Assembly (NCBI GenBank): GCA_900755035.1
Contig: CAAEEZ010000014.1
Coordinates: forward strand, 124,001-188,000
Direction: 5' to 3'
DNA from: Clostridia bacterium
GTDB lineage: Bacteria; Bacillota; Clostridia; Christensenellales; CAAEEZ01
Length of the DNA: 64,000 bases
Both the position numbers and the translations under genes were made by a program. Under the pieces are notes generated by a model. It did no database searches and was not told where the DNA came from. It worked only from the letters and a program-made list of their open reading frames with translations. Shown here piece after piece: positions 17,073-25,382 of the stretch. Within the stretch, counting starts at the first letter, position 1, and every line of letters begins with the position of its first letter.

Positions 17073-17218
17073 AATGGTTAAAGTGTAAATAAAAACGGTT
17101 ATTTTGTAAATTGAGATAGTGCTTTTATGTGAAAAATAAAAATTTTTTGGTTAAATTTAGCTTAAAAAATACAATATTTGTAAATTAAGGGTAGTTTTGG
17201 TAAATTATGGCAAAAATA

Positions 17219-17248
17219 TTGACAAAATAGCTAAAAGCAATTTATAAT
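17219..17248 (+). promoter_or_regulatory. Promoter of copA
   Basis: TTGACA at 17219-17224, 18 bases, TATAAT at 17243-17248; CGAGG before the ATG at 17278. No clear CsoR or CopY operator could be recognised by eye. Confidence 0.7.
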
Positions 17249-17277
17249 TAACATATGCTAAATATAACGAGGTAATA

Positions 17278-19791
17278 ATGAAACAAAAATATATAGTAAA
17301 AGGTATGACTTGCGCAGCGTGTCAAGCGCACGTAGAAAAAGCCGTAAAAAAACTAGGGGTTAAAAGCGTAAACGTAAATTTGCTGTCGAATACGATGGTA
17401 GTTGACTACGACGAAAAAAAGATAACTATTAGCGACTTAGAAAAAGCAGTAAAAGATGCAGGTTACACGTTAGTGGTAGAGGGCGAAAAGGTAAAAACCG
17501 ACGAGATGAAAAAGGAAAAAGCAAGGCTTATATCGTCAGTTATATTATTGCTGCCACTTTTGTACGTATCTATGGGGCATATGCTAGGCGCGCCGTTACC
17601 AAGTTTTTTGGTTGGTGAGCAAAACGCCTTAAGCTACGCCTTTTTGCAGTTTATTTTGGTACTACCTATTCTTATAATAAATTACAACTACTTTACCGTT
17701 GGATTAAAGCGACTTGTAAAATTAAAGCCGAATATGGACAGCCTTATTGCAGTTGGTGCAGGCGTATCGCTTTTGTACGGCGTATTTGCGATTTTTCGTA
17801 TGAGTTACGGACTTGGGGCTGGGGATATGGCGCTTGTAAATAGGTATCACGCCGATTTGTATTTCGAGTCCGCAGGCACTATCGTAACGCTAGTTAGAGT
17901 AGGCAAGTATTTGGAGGCTAAGTCCAAGGCAAAAACCACTAATTCCATAAAAAAAATGATGGCATTGCAACCTAAAACTGCCATCGTAGTTGAAAACGGC
18001 ATGGAAGTAGAAAAGTCGATAGAAGAGGTAAGGATAGGCGATATAGTAGTTGCAAAGGCAGGTAGCAACGTGGCTGTGGACGGTGAAGTAATAGACGGCT
18101 CGGCGTCTATCGACCAAGCAAATATCACGGGTGAAAGTTTGCCCGTATATAAAACGATAGGTGAAAAAGTAGTAGCGTCTACTACCGTTAAAAGCGGTAA
18201 TATCAAGATAAAGGCAGAAAAGGTTGGTAACGATAGCACTATTGCAAATATAATCAAACTAGTAGAGGAAGCAAGTAACTCGAAAGCACCGATATCAAGG
18301 CTTGCAGATAAGGTGAGCGGGGTGTTCGTTCCCGTCGTGTTTGCAATTTCTTTAATAACTTTTATCACGTGGATTAGTATCACGCTTGACGTAGAACTTG
18401 CAATGACTATGGCAGTATCGGTATTAGTAATAGCCTGTCCGTGCGCACTAGGGCTTGCTACTCCCGTTGCAATAATGGTAGGAACGGGCAAAGGAGCGGA
18501 AAACGGCTTGCTTATAAAATCTGCCGAAAGTTTGGAGCAGGCGCATAAGATTAAAACGGTTGTGTTAGATAAAACCGGTACGATTACCGAAGGGAAACCA
18601 ACCGTCGACGAAGTAATTAGTTTGTCGGTGGATAGAAAATCGCTTATGGAAATAGTTTACGCCGTAGAAAATTTGTCCGAACATCCGCTCGCTAGTTCCA
18701 TAATAGACGAGGCAAAGGCTGAAAACGTAAAACTATTAAAGGCTGAAAATTATAAGGCGGTAGAAGGAAAGGGCGTAAAGGCGGATGTAAACGGAATAAC
18801 GTATTATATAGGCAATGCAAAAATGCTAGAAGATACAGGCGTAAACGACGAAAAAACTACTAGCGAAATGGAAAGAATTGCTAAAAAAGGAGCAACGCCA
18901 CTTGCCGTATTTACAAAAGAAAAGGTAATAGGCGTTATTAGTGTAAAGGACAAGATAAAGGAGAGTAGTATAATCGCCGTTAAAACGCTAAAAGATATGG
19001 GCGTAGACGTCGTTATGCTTACGGGTGATAACAAGATTACGGCAGAGCAAATTGCCACTGAGGCGGGAATTACAAGCGTAATTGCCGAGGTACTGCCAAC
19101 TGAAAAAGAACGGGTAATAACAAAATTAAAAAAGGGAAAAGGGCTAGTTGCTATGGTAGGCGACGGAGTAAACGATGCGCTTGCTTTAACTACTAGCGAC
19201 GTGGGTATTGCAATAGGCGCAGGCACGGATATTGCTATTGACTCTGCCGATATAGTGCTAGTTAGGAGCGACCTAGAAGACGTGGCAAACGTAATAAGAT
19301 TAAGCAAGCGTGTAATAGGCAATATCAAAATGAATTTGTTTTGGGCGTTTTTCTACAACGTAATAGGCATAGTGCTTGCAACGGGGGCGTTTTATTCGTT
19401 TGGCGTAAAGTTAAGCCCTATGATAGGTGCTCTTGCTATGAGTTTGAGTAGCGTATGCGTGGTATCAAACGCACTTACTATAAACTTTTTCAAGGTAAAA
19501 AGGAAGATTTGCGGGGAGAATTGCCCTATTAGCGTAAATAACGAGCAGGAAAATAACGTATTAGAAAAGGAGAAAGAAATGGAAAGAATAGAAATGACTA
19601 TTAAAGTGAACGGAATGATGTGTGCTCACTGTGAGGCAAGAGTAAATAAGGTTTTGATGCAAATCGACGGAATAGAAAGCGCCGAGGCAAGCAGTAAAAA
19701 CGGTGAAGTTAAGGTGGTGCTAAATAGACAGATTGACAAAACCATATTAGTAAACGCTATTAACGGCGAAGGGTACGAGGCTTTTAACTAA
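17278..19791 (+). CDS. copA: Copper-translocating P1B-type ATPase with N- and C-terminal HMA domains
   Basis: 837 aa. N-terminal heavy-metal domain with GMTCAAC (Cys12, Cys15), membrane metal site CPC at 387-389, TGES actuator loop, phosphorylation site DKTGT with Asp431, HP motif in SEHPLAS and hinge GDGVNDALAL. This set specifies Cu(I) export. After the last membrane helices a Lys/Glu linker leads to a second heavy-metal domain with GMMCAHC at the extreme C-terminus, an uncommon place for it. A Shine-Dalgarno and ATG within the linker could make that domain separately as CopZ. Confidence 0.96.
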   Translation: MKQKYIVKGMTCAACQAHVEKAVKKLGVKSVNVNLLSNTMVVDYDEKKITISDLEKAVKDAGYTLVVEGEKVKTDEMKKEKARLISSVILLLPLLYVSMGHMLGAPLPSFLVGEQNALSYAFLQFILVLPILIINYNYFTVGLKRLVKLKPNMDSLIAVGAGVSLLYGVFAIFRMSYGLGAGDMALVNRYHADLYFESAGTIVTLVRVGKYLEAKSKAKTTNSIKKMMALQPKTAIVVENGMEVEKSIEEVRIGDIVVAKAGSNVAVDGEVIDGSASIDQANITGESLPVYKTIGEKVVASTTVKSGNIKIKAEKVGNDSTIANIIKLVEEASNSKAPISRLADKVSGVFVPVVFAISLITFITWISITLDVELAMTMAVSVLVIACPCALGLATPVAIMVGTGKGAENGLLIKSAESLEQAHKIKTVVLDKTGTITEGKPTVDEVISLSVDRKSLMEIVYAVENLSEHPLASSIIDEAKAENVKLLKAENYKAVEGKGVKADVNGITYYIGNAKMLEDTGVNDEKTTSEMERIAKKGATPLAVFTKEKVIGVISVKDKIKESSIIAVKTLKDMGVDVVMLTGDNKITAEQIATEAGITSVIAEVLPTEKERVITKLKKGKGLVAMVGDGVNDALALTTSDVGIAIGAGTDIAIDSADIVLVRSDLEDVANVIRLSKRVIGNIKMNLFWAFFYNVIGIVLATGAFYSFGVKLSPMIGALAMSLSSVCVVSNALTINFFKVKRKICGENCPISVNNEQENNVLEKEKEMERIEMTIKVNGMMCAHCEARVNKVLMQIDGIESAEASSKNGEVKVVLNRQIDKTILVNAINGEGYEAFN
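19567..19791 (+). CDS. copZ: Probable internal translation start yielding a CopZ-like copper chaperone
   Basis: Within copA, AAGGAG at 19567-19572 lies six bases before an in-frame ATG at 19579 (codon 768). Initiation there would give a 70-residue protein, exactly CopZ length, with the metal site MMCAHC and a complete beta-alpha-beta-beta-alpha-beta pattern. CopZ proteins carry Cu(I) to CopA. Both fused and free forms could be produced. The start is inferred from the ribosome binding site alone, and the same bases also code for the Glu/Lys linker, which naturally tends to be purine-rich. Confidence 0.45.
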   Translation, partial: KEKEMERIEMTIKVNGMMCAHCEARVNKVLMQIDGIESAEASSKNGEVKVVLNRQIDKTILVNAINGEGYEAFN

Positions 19792-19858
19792 AAACGCTAG
19801 CCAAAAAATATTTTATATGATACAATTCCCCACAAGATACTAATATTGAGGTGAAAAA

Positions 19859-20446
19859 ATGTATTTAAGAAAAGCAAAGCTTGACGAAATTGACGATTTG
19901 GCTAAATTGTATGCAAATGGTTTTCAGGAGTATGATTTATACACCGATTATATTTTGGCTGATAAAAAGGATATAGAAAAGGCGTTATATTATATCTATA
20001 AATACGATTTATTGCGTTCGTTAGATTACTTGTACACGAACGACGAACATACCGTATCGATAGTATATATACCAAACGGTGAAAGTAAAAATGAAAAGTA
20101 CGTGTATAAGTACGACCCGATGCTAATTGTAAAACTTATCTTTAAGGTAGGTATGAAGGCGTTAAAAAGAGGCGAAACCTATTCTAGTTACGCCGAAAAA
20201 CACTCTAAGGAACTTATGGACGAAAAGGATGATTATCTAAGCCTAGTGGTAATTGCGCCAGACGCAAGGGGACAAGGTGCGCTTAGAAAGGTGTTCGAGC
20301 AATTTTGTAGTGAAGGTCACGTATATCTTGAAACGCACACGTTGCGTAACAAGGAGATATATTTAGCAAAGGACTTCGTACTACTTGACGAAGCACCGCT
20401 TCCATACTGTGATAAAGTAATGGGATACTATATGAGAAAACCTTAA
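19859..20446 (+). CDS. GNAT family N-acetyltransferase
   Basis: 195 aa. The acetyl-CoA pyrophosphate-binding loop is in VVIAPDARGQGALRKVF, followed by a beta strand and the usual final CDKVMGYYMRK. The N-terminal part (residues 1-70) starts with a typical GNAT alpha/beta segment but is otherwise unremarkable. The acceptor is unknown; relatives acetylate small molecules or protein N-termini. A TGATACAAT extended -10 lies upstream around 19817-19825 and GAGGTG serves as ribosome binding site. Confidence 0.82.
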   Translation: MYLRKAKLDEIDDLAKLYANGFQEYDLYTDYILADKKDIEKALYYIYKYDLLRSLDYLYTNDEHTVSIVYIPNGESKNEKYVYKYDPMLIVKLIFKVGMKALKRGETYSSYAEKHSKELMDEKDDYLSLVVIAPDARGQGALRKVFEQFCSEGHVYLETHTLRNKEIYLAKDFVLLDEAPLPYCDKVMGYYMRKP

Positions 20447-20463
20447 TTTTAAGGTTTTTTTCT
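20437..20463 (+). terminator. Intrinsic terminator overlapping the GNAT stop codon
   Basis: AAAACCTTAA / TTAAGGTTTT arms followed by a T tract; it separates the GNAT gene from the cad regulator. Confidence 0.8.
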
Positions 20464-20466
20464 TTA

Positions 20467-20495
20467 TTGACAAGTATTTGTAGCGTAGGTATAAT
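20467..20495 (+). promoter_or_regulatory. Promoter of the ArsR/CadC-type regulator
   Basis: TTGACA at 20467-20472 and TATAAT at 20490-20495 with a 17-base spacer; the leader is short, with GAGGTG before ATG 20511. Confidence 0.82.
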
Positions 20496-20510
20496 AAGAG
20501 CGAGGTGAAT

Positions 20511-20867
20511 ATGAAAAATAATAACGTATGCGATTGCAGTATTATTCACGACGAAGCAGTGAAAAATGCAACGGAAAATATGCCAAGTCAGGAAGATAAG
20601 AACAAAGTTGCCAAAATATTCAAAATGCTTGGCGATCCAACTAGAATGAATATAATGTTTACTTTGCTAGAAGGTGAAATGTGCGTGTGCGATATATCGG
20701 CAGTGCTTAATATGACTAAATCCGCTATATCTCATCAACTTGCATTGTTAAAGGAAGCAAGGCTCGTTCGCTTTGAAAAGCGTGGCAAAGAGGTGTACTA
20801 TTCCGTGGACGACAAGCACGTTTTGGATATAATTAGCGAAACTATCGAGCACGTAAAACATAATTAG
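20511..20867 (+). CDS. cadC: CadC-type ArsR/SmtB family metal-sensing repressor
   Basis: 118 aa from ATG 20511 (a GTG at 20505 lies in the ribosome binding site). Winged helix with recognition helix MTKSAISHQLALLKEA. Cys7 and Cys9 at the N-terminus and Cys58/Cys60 in EMCVCDIS form the alpha-3N soft-metal site of CadC proteins; Asp101, His103, His114 and His117 reproduce the spacing of the alpha-5 zinc site. Binding of Cd, Pb or Zn should release DNA. The paired inverted repeats before the downstream HMA/ATPase genes (20903-20953) are its likely operators. Confidence 0.92.
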   Translation: MKNNNVCDCSIIHDEAVKNATENMPSQEDKNKVAKIFKMLGDPTRMNIMFTLLEGEMCVCDISAVLNMTKSAISHQLALLKEARLVRFEKRGKEVYYSVDDKHVLDIISETIEHVKHN

Positions 20868-20897
20868 AAAAAATTAAATAAATTTTTGCAAAATCTC

Positions 20898-20927
20898 TTG
20901 ACAGTTGAATAGTTGCTCAATTATAAT
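20898..20927 (+). promoter_or_regulatory. Promoter of the cadmium/zinc export genes
   Basis: TTGACA at 20898-20903, 18 bases, TATAAT at 20922-20927. Operator 1 fills the spacer and operator 2 lies just after the start. Confidence 0.82.
20903..20922. promoter_or_regulatory. Candidate CadC operator 1 (in promoter spacer)
   Basis: AGTTGAA, six bases, CTCAATT: 5 of 7 pairs of the arms seen in operator 2, located between -35 and -10. Confidence 0.6.
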
Positions 20928-20933
20928 GGTAAT

Positions 20934-20953
20934 AGTTGAACAGATATTCAACT
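20934..20953. promoter_or_regulatory. Candidate CadC operator 2 (after start)
   Basis: AGTTGAA-CAGATA-TTCAACT, a perfect 7-6-7 inverted repeat of the ArsR/CadC type, ending just before the AGGAGG of the HMA gene. Confidence 0.75.
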
Positions 20954-20968
20954 TAGGAGGTTTTTTTT

Positions 20969-21190
20969 ATGAAAAGGAATTACAAATTACAAGGACTAGA
21001 TTGCGCAGTTTGTGCAAACAATTTAGAGAGCATTATTAAAAAAATAAAGGGCGTAAAGGATTGCAGTATCAGTTTTATGACGCTTAAAATGGTAGTAGAA
21101 GTCGAGGACGAAAACGCCGACGAAATACTAAGTAGCGTAATTAAAACGGCAGAAAAATTCGAGGACGGTATTACGCTAAAAAGGTGCTAA
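20969..21190 (+). CDS. Stand-alone heavy-metal-associated (HMA) domain protein
   Basis: 73 aa. One HMA domain with the soft-metal motif GLDCAVCAN (Cys12, Cys15) and a C-terminal KRC. It ends one base before the ATG of the P-type ATPase that lacks such a domain. In typical CadA/ZntA proteins this module is the N-terminus of the pump, so here the pump appears split into a metal chaperone and a catalytic chain. It is expected to deliver Cd/Zn/Pb to the ATPase. Confidence 0.9.
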   Translation: MKRNYKLQGLDCAVCANNLESIIKKIKGVKDCSISFMTLKMVVEVEDENADEILSSVIKTAEKFEDGITLKRC

Positions 21191-21191
21191 T

Positions 21192-23048
21192 ATGAAAGGG
21201 CGAAAACTAGAAATCGTTAAAATATCGGCATCGTTAATTTTGCTGTTGCTTGGAATAATTTTATCGCAAGTTATTCAAACAAATAGTTACGTATGGCTTG
21301 CAGTATATTTGCCTGCTTTTCTAATTTGTGGGTACGTACCTATTAAAAAAGCCGTTAAAAACATACTAAAAGGTAGGGTTTTTGACGAAAATTTTTTAAT
21401 GAGTATTGCGGGAATAGGGGCGCTTATAATAGGCGAATATCCCGAAGCGGTTGCAGTAATGGTATTTTACACGATAGGCGAATTGTTCCAACAAGTAGCG
21501 GTAGAAAGGTCTAGAAAAAGTATTGAAAGCCTAGTTAATATTCGTCCCGATTACGCCTACTTATTAAGGGGTAACGAGATAGAAAAGGTAGACCCGTTCG
21601 ACGTTAACGTAGGCGACGTAATCGTAGTTAAGGCAGGTGAAAGGGTAGCGCTAGACGGCGTGGTAATAAACGGCAACGCTAGTTTTGATTTATCCGCCCT
21701 AACGGGTGAAAGTTTGCCCGTAAATAAGGCGGAAGGCAATGAAATACTTAGTGGAAGTATAAACCTTAGCGGTGTAGTTAACGTCCGTGTAACGAAGGAA
21801 TTTTCCGAGTCTACTGCAAGCAAAATAATAGATATGGTAGAAAACGCTGCAAGTAACAAATCCAAAAGTGAAAACTTTATATCGGTATTTGCAAAGTATT
21901 ATACTCCTATCGTAGTATTAGTAGCGTTAATAGTTGGTATCGTGCCACCTATCGTGGACGGTGCGTGGTCTACGTGGATATATAGGGCACTATCATTTTT
22001 AGTAGTTAGTTGCCCGTGTGCGCTCGTTATCTCAGTGCCACTTGGGTTTTTTGCAGGACTAGGCAACGCATCAAAAAACAACGTGCTAGTAAAGGGCAGC
22101 AATTACCTTGAAATGCTAAGTAAGGTCGACGTATTTGCGTTTGACAAAACGGGAACGCTAACTAAGGGTAACTTTGCAGTAACTAGCGAAGTGATAGTAA
22201 AAGACGAAGAAAAGTTCAGGAAAATAATAGCGTCGGTAGAAAGTTTTTCCAACCACCCGATTGCCACGGCAATTAGCAAAAAGTACGATAATTACGTTGA
22301 AAAAGACAGCGTAAGCGACGTTACTGAAATTGCAGGAAACGGTGTTAAAGCGTCGTTTTTAGGCGATAAAGTCCTAGTTGGTAATAAAAAACTACTAAAC
22401 AGCGAAGGAATAAATATAGATTACGAAAGCAACGATATAACGACTATATACCTTGCCGTAAACGGCGAAGTACTTGGATATGTTCTAATTGAGGACGAAT
22501 TAAAAGAAGGCTCGAAAGCACTAATTAACTCGCTAAAAAATATGGGCAAAAAAACCGTAATGCTAACGGGTGATAACGAAGTAGTAGCAAATAAAATTGC
22601 TTCTGCCGTCGGGGTAGACGAAGTTAGAGCAAGCCTACTTCCAAGTGATAAACTAGACGTAGTTAACAAATTAAAAGAGCAAGGCAAGGTGGCGTTTGTT
22701 GGTGATGGAATAAACGATGCGCCCGTTATTGCCGGTAGCGACCTAGGAATTGCAATGGGCAAACTAGGTAGCGATATAGCGGTAGAAACGGCGGATATCG
22801 TGCTTATGAACGACGAACCGACCAAACTATTGGACGGCATTAAGATTGCTAGAAAAACTACGGCAATAGTAAAAGAGAACGTAATCTTTTCAATAGCCGT
22901 AAAACTGATAGTACTCGTGCTAAGCGGTATGGGTATTGCTAATATGTGGCTTGCAGTATTTGCAGACGTAGGGGTATCGGTAATTGCCGTATTAAACTCG
23001 GTTAGAATGCTAAAATATAAACCAAATAAAAGCAAAAATAAAGCCTAA
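21192..23048 (+). CDS. cadA: Cadmium/zinc/lead-exporting P1B-type ATPase lacking its own HMA domain
   Basis: 618 aa. TGES loop, CPC metal site at 274-276 (SCPCALVISVP, typical for the Zn/Cd/Pb subgroup rather than Cu), DKTGT phosphorylation site with Asp318, NHPIATA, GDGINDAPVIAGSDLGIAMG hinge. It is short because the N-terminal metal-binding domain is encoded by the preceding gene. It is controlled by the CadC operators upstream. Cd and Zn cannot be told apart from sequence. Confidence 0.94.
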   Translation: MKGRKLEIVKISASLILLLLGIILSQVIQTNSYVWLAVYLPAFLICGYVPIKKAVKNILKGRVFDENFLMSIAGIGALIIGEYPEAVAVMVFYTIGELFQQVAVERSRKSIESLVNIRPDYAYLLRGNEIEKVDPFDVNVGDVIVVKAGERVALDGVVINGNASFDLSALTGESLPVNKAEGNEILSGSINLSGVVNVRVTKEFSESTASKIIDMVENAASNKSKSENFISVFAKYYTPIVVLVALIVGIVPPIVDGAWSTWIYRALSFLVVSCPCALVISVPLGFFAGLGNASKNNVLVKGSNYLEMLSKVDVFAFDKTGTLTKGNFAVTSEVIVKDEEKFRKIIASVESFSNHPIATAISKKYDNYVEKDSVSDVTEIAGNGVKASFLGDKVLVGNKKLLNSEGINIDYESNDITTIYLAVNGEVLGYVLIEDELKEGSKALINSLKNMGKKTVMLTGDNEVVANKIASAVGVDEVRASLLPSDKLDVVNKLKEQGKVAFVGDGINDAPVIAGSDLGIAMGKLGSDIAVETADIVLMNDEPTKLLDGIKIARKTTAIVKENVIFSIAVKLIVLVLSGMGIANMWLAVFADVGVSVIAVLNSVRMLKYKPNKSKNKA

Positions 23049-23091
23049 TATACAATAAGAATTAAACCAAGTAACGAATAAGGATTATTAT

Positions 23092-23118
23092 AAAAAGTCG
23101 CAATTAGCGACTTTTTGT
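23092..23118 (+). terminator. Bidirectional intrinsic terminator
   Basis: AAAAAGTCGC / GCGACTTTTT arms with AATTA loop, between the convergent cadA and serine dehydratase genes. Confidence 0.88.
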
Positions 23119-23185
23119 TTTATCAATTATTTTTGAAAATATCAGTAAATAGTGGGTGCTTAGCGTATTTTATTTTGCACGATTG

Positions 23186-24379
23186 CTATTTGTACAACTT
23201 AGCAAGTCCGCCTTCGCTAGTTTCCCTATAATTTTTGGATAAATCCTTGCCCGTTTCGTACATAGTTTCAACCACCATGTCAAAACTAATTTTTCTAGTT
23301 TTCGTCAAGAAGTTTGCAAGGCTAAGGGCGTTAATTGCTCGCATTGCAGCAACGGCGTTGCGTTCGATACAAGGGATTTGCACTAGCCCTTTTATTGGGT
23401 CGCAAGTAAGACCTAAGTGATGTTCCATAGCCACTTCGGCTGCGTATTCTATCTGGTCAAGATCCATTTCGAATAGTTCGGCAAGAGCACCTGCCGCCAT
23501 ACTGCAAGCAGTGCCAACTTCGGCTTGACAGCCACATTCTGCCCCCGAAATAGATGCGTTCGTCTTTACGATATTACCTATAATTCCACCCGTTGCAAGA
23601 GCGTTTACTATTTGTTCGTCGGTGAATTTGTGTTTAGTTTGCATATATTTTAGTACGGCTGGTAGTATTCCGCAAGAGCCACATGTTGGCGCAGTTACTA
23701 TCGTTCCACCGCAAGCGTTTTCTTCGCTACAAGCGTATGCGTACGCACATACAAGGCGGTTTTCTCTGGTTTCGGGCGATTCGTCGATATGACGCTGGGA
23801 GTACAAAAGTTTTGCCTTTCTAGTTATATCTAGCCCGCCGGGGATAGTGCCCGTATTTTTTAGTCCGTTATTTATCGTTTGTTTCATTTGTTGCCAAATA
23901 GTTAGAAGGTAATCGAATATTTCTTCGCCCTCCCTTTCTCTTACGTAGTCTGGGATACGAATTTCCTTTTCTTCTAGGTATTTTGCTATTTCGCCAAAGG
24001 TATTTAGGTCGTATACGTCCTTAGGTTCAAGGGGTGGTTCGCCCACAAAAACCACGTCTCCACCGCCAACGCTTAGCACTCTTATGCAATCTATTTCCTT
24101 GCCGTTTTCAATAACCGATACGTCCATGGTGTTTTCGTGCGGAAGGTCTGTCGTTATTTTGTCAAAAACCACGGTAGTAGGCTTTGACAGGGTGCTTATA
24201 ATTACCTTATCAGTGCCGTGTCCTTTGCCCGTCATTGCTAGCGAGCCACGTAAGGTGACTATAAAACTATCGGCGTTTTCGTATTTTTCGTTTATAATTT
24301 TACAAGCCTTTTCGGGTCCCATAGTATGAGAACTTGAAGGGCCTAGTCCTATTTTGTACAGTTGTCTAAGCGATTTCAT
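23186..24379 (-). CDS. sdaA: L-serine ammonia-lyase, iron-sulfur dependent, single-chain
   Basis: 397 aa. The N-terminal beta-type domain starts with LYKIGLGPSSSHTMGP, and the C-terminal alpha-type domain carries the cysteines of the catalytic [4Fe-4S] cluster (APTCGSCGILP, then ECGCQAEVGTACSMAAGAL). It deaminates L-serine to pyruvate and ammonia in the cytoplasm. Both domains lie on one chain, as in the Escherichia coli enzyme; some Gram-positives split them. Oxygen-labile iron-sulfur chemistry fits an anaerobe. Monocistronic, divergent from the CDF gene. Confidence 0.96.
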   Translation of the reverse strand: MKSLRQLYKIGLGPSSSHTMGPEKACKIINEKYENADSFIVTLRGSLAMTGKGHGTDKVIISTLSKPTTVVFDKITTDLPHENTMDVSVIENGKEIDCIRVLSVGGGDVVFVGEPPLEPKDVYDLNTFGEIAKYLEEKEIRIPDYVREREGEEIFDYLLTIWQQMKQTINNGLKNTGTIPGGLDITRKAKLLYSQRHIDESPETRENRLVCAYAYACSEENACGGTIVTAPTCGSCGILPAVLKYMQTKHKFTDEQIVNALATGGIIGNIVKTNASISGAECGCQAEVGTACSMAAGALAELFEMDLDQIEYAAEVAMEHHLGLTCDPIKGLVQIPCIERNAVAAMRAINALSLANFLTKTRKISFDMVVETMYETGKDLSKNYRETSEGGLAKLYK

Positions 24380-24517
24380 ATTTTTACCTCAACGCTATTA
24401 TAGTCAAATATTCAAGTTATGTCCATATTTTTATAAAAAACGCTAGTATTTTATAAATAAAACTTAAAAATTACTAGATAAATAATAAAATATTTAACAA
24501 TTACTTTAATTTACCTA

Positions 24518-24546
24518 TTTTCAAAGCAATATTTGTATGATATAAT
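24518..24546 (+). promoter_or_regulatory. Promoter giving a probable leaderless mRNA (CDF gene)
   Basis: TTTTCA at 24518-24523, 17 bases, extended -10 TGATATAAT ending at 24546. Start predicted at ~24553, two bases before the ATG at 24555; no Shine-Dalgarno. Confidence 0.6.
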
Positions 24547-24554
24547 TATTCTAT

Positions 24555-25379
24555 ATGAAAAAAGAAACTAAATACGGGATAATTTCTACCGTCGTCGGTA
24601 CTATTATAAATCTTGCGCTTGGCATAACTAAGGCTTTCGTTGGCATAGTGACTAATAGCGTAAGTATATTCTTTGACGGAATAAATAATTTTAGCGACGT
24701 AGCAAGTTCGGCATTTGGCGCAGTTGGTATAGGCGTTAGCAAAAAGAAACCTACCGAAAACTACCCAAACGGCTTTGGCAGAATGGAATATATCACCACC
24801 TTCGTTATATCGGTAATTACGCTAATTATAGGCGGGGTGTTCGTATTCTATTCGGTAGAAAGGTTTTTGTACAGGTTGCCCGTCGAGTTTAACGTAATAT
24901 ACCTTGTAGTTATTGCAGTTACTATGGTGGTAAAACTTGCGCTAGGTACGTGGTATTTCTTCCTAAATAAAAAGGACGGAAGCACCATAACGAAAGCACT
25001 ATATATAGACAGTTTTATGGACGCAGGTATTACCGCTTGCACCGTTGTGTGTTACGGATTATGTTTTGTGGTAAATACGGTAATAGACGCTATTTTAGGC
25101 ATAATAATCGGCGTATTCGTGCTTGTATCTGCGGTTAAAATGGTGGTTGGTGCGTTTAAGAATTTGCTTGGTTACGCAACCGATATATCAGCGGACGAAG
25201 TAAAGGAATTGCTACTAGAAAACGGCGTTTGCAAAGATATTAAGTGGCTAAAACTAAACGATTACGGCAGAGAAAATAGAGAGGCGCTAGTTAAGGCAGA
25301 GGTTGACGAGGACAAAAAAGAAATTTTGAGTGAAATAGAGAAGGAAAACAAAATCAAAATTTATTTTGTGAAGGAGTAG
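24555..25379 (+). CDS. Cation diffusion facilitator family transporter
   Basis: 274 aa. Six membrane helices and a short cytoplasmic domain. Metal-site residues: FFDGINNFSD in helix 2 (Asn44 and Asp48, with Asp41 just before) and YIDSFMDAG in helix 5 (Asp-x3-Asp). An Asn in the helix 2 site differs from the His/Asp of zinc exporters, and resembles groups tied to manganese or iron, but specificity is only a guess. It exports divalent cations by proton exchange. Three bases separate it from the following phosphoesterase gene, so the two form an operon. Confidence 0.9.
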   Translation: MKKETKYGIISTVVGTIINLALGITKAFVGIVTNSVSIFFDGINNFSDVASSAFGAVGIGVSKKKPTENYPNGFGRMEYITTFVISVITLIIGGVFVFYSVERFLYRLPVEFNVIYLVVIAVTMVVKLALGTWYFFLNKKDGSTITKALYIDSFMDAGITACTVVCYGLCFVVNTVIDAILGIIIGVFVLVSAVKMVVGAFKNLLGYATDISADEVKELLLENGVCKDIKWLKLNDYGRENREALVKAEVDEDKKEILSEIEKENKIKIYFVKE

Positions 25380-25382
25380 ATT

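Noticed and set aside
17584..17591. GGCGCGCC site in copA
   Set aside because: A single 8-base palindrome within coding sequence, explained by the Gly-Ala-Pro codons.
17890..18491. Long open frames on the strand opposite copA, and similar ones opposite feoB, cadA, UPF0210 and the phosphatase
   Set aside because: They mirror strongly coding genes, are Ser/Thr/Ile-rich, lack ribosome binding sites and match no family; they are frame shadows.
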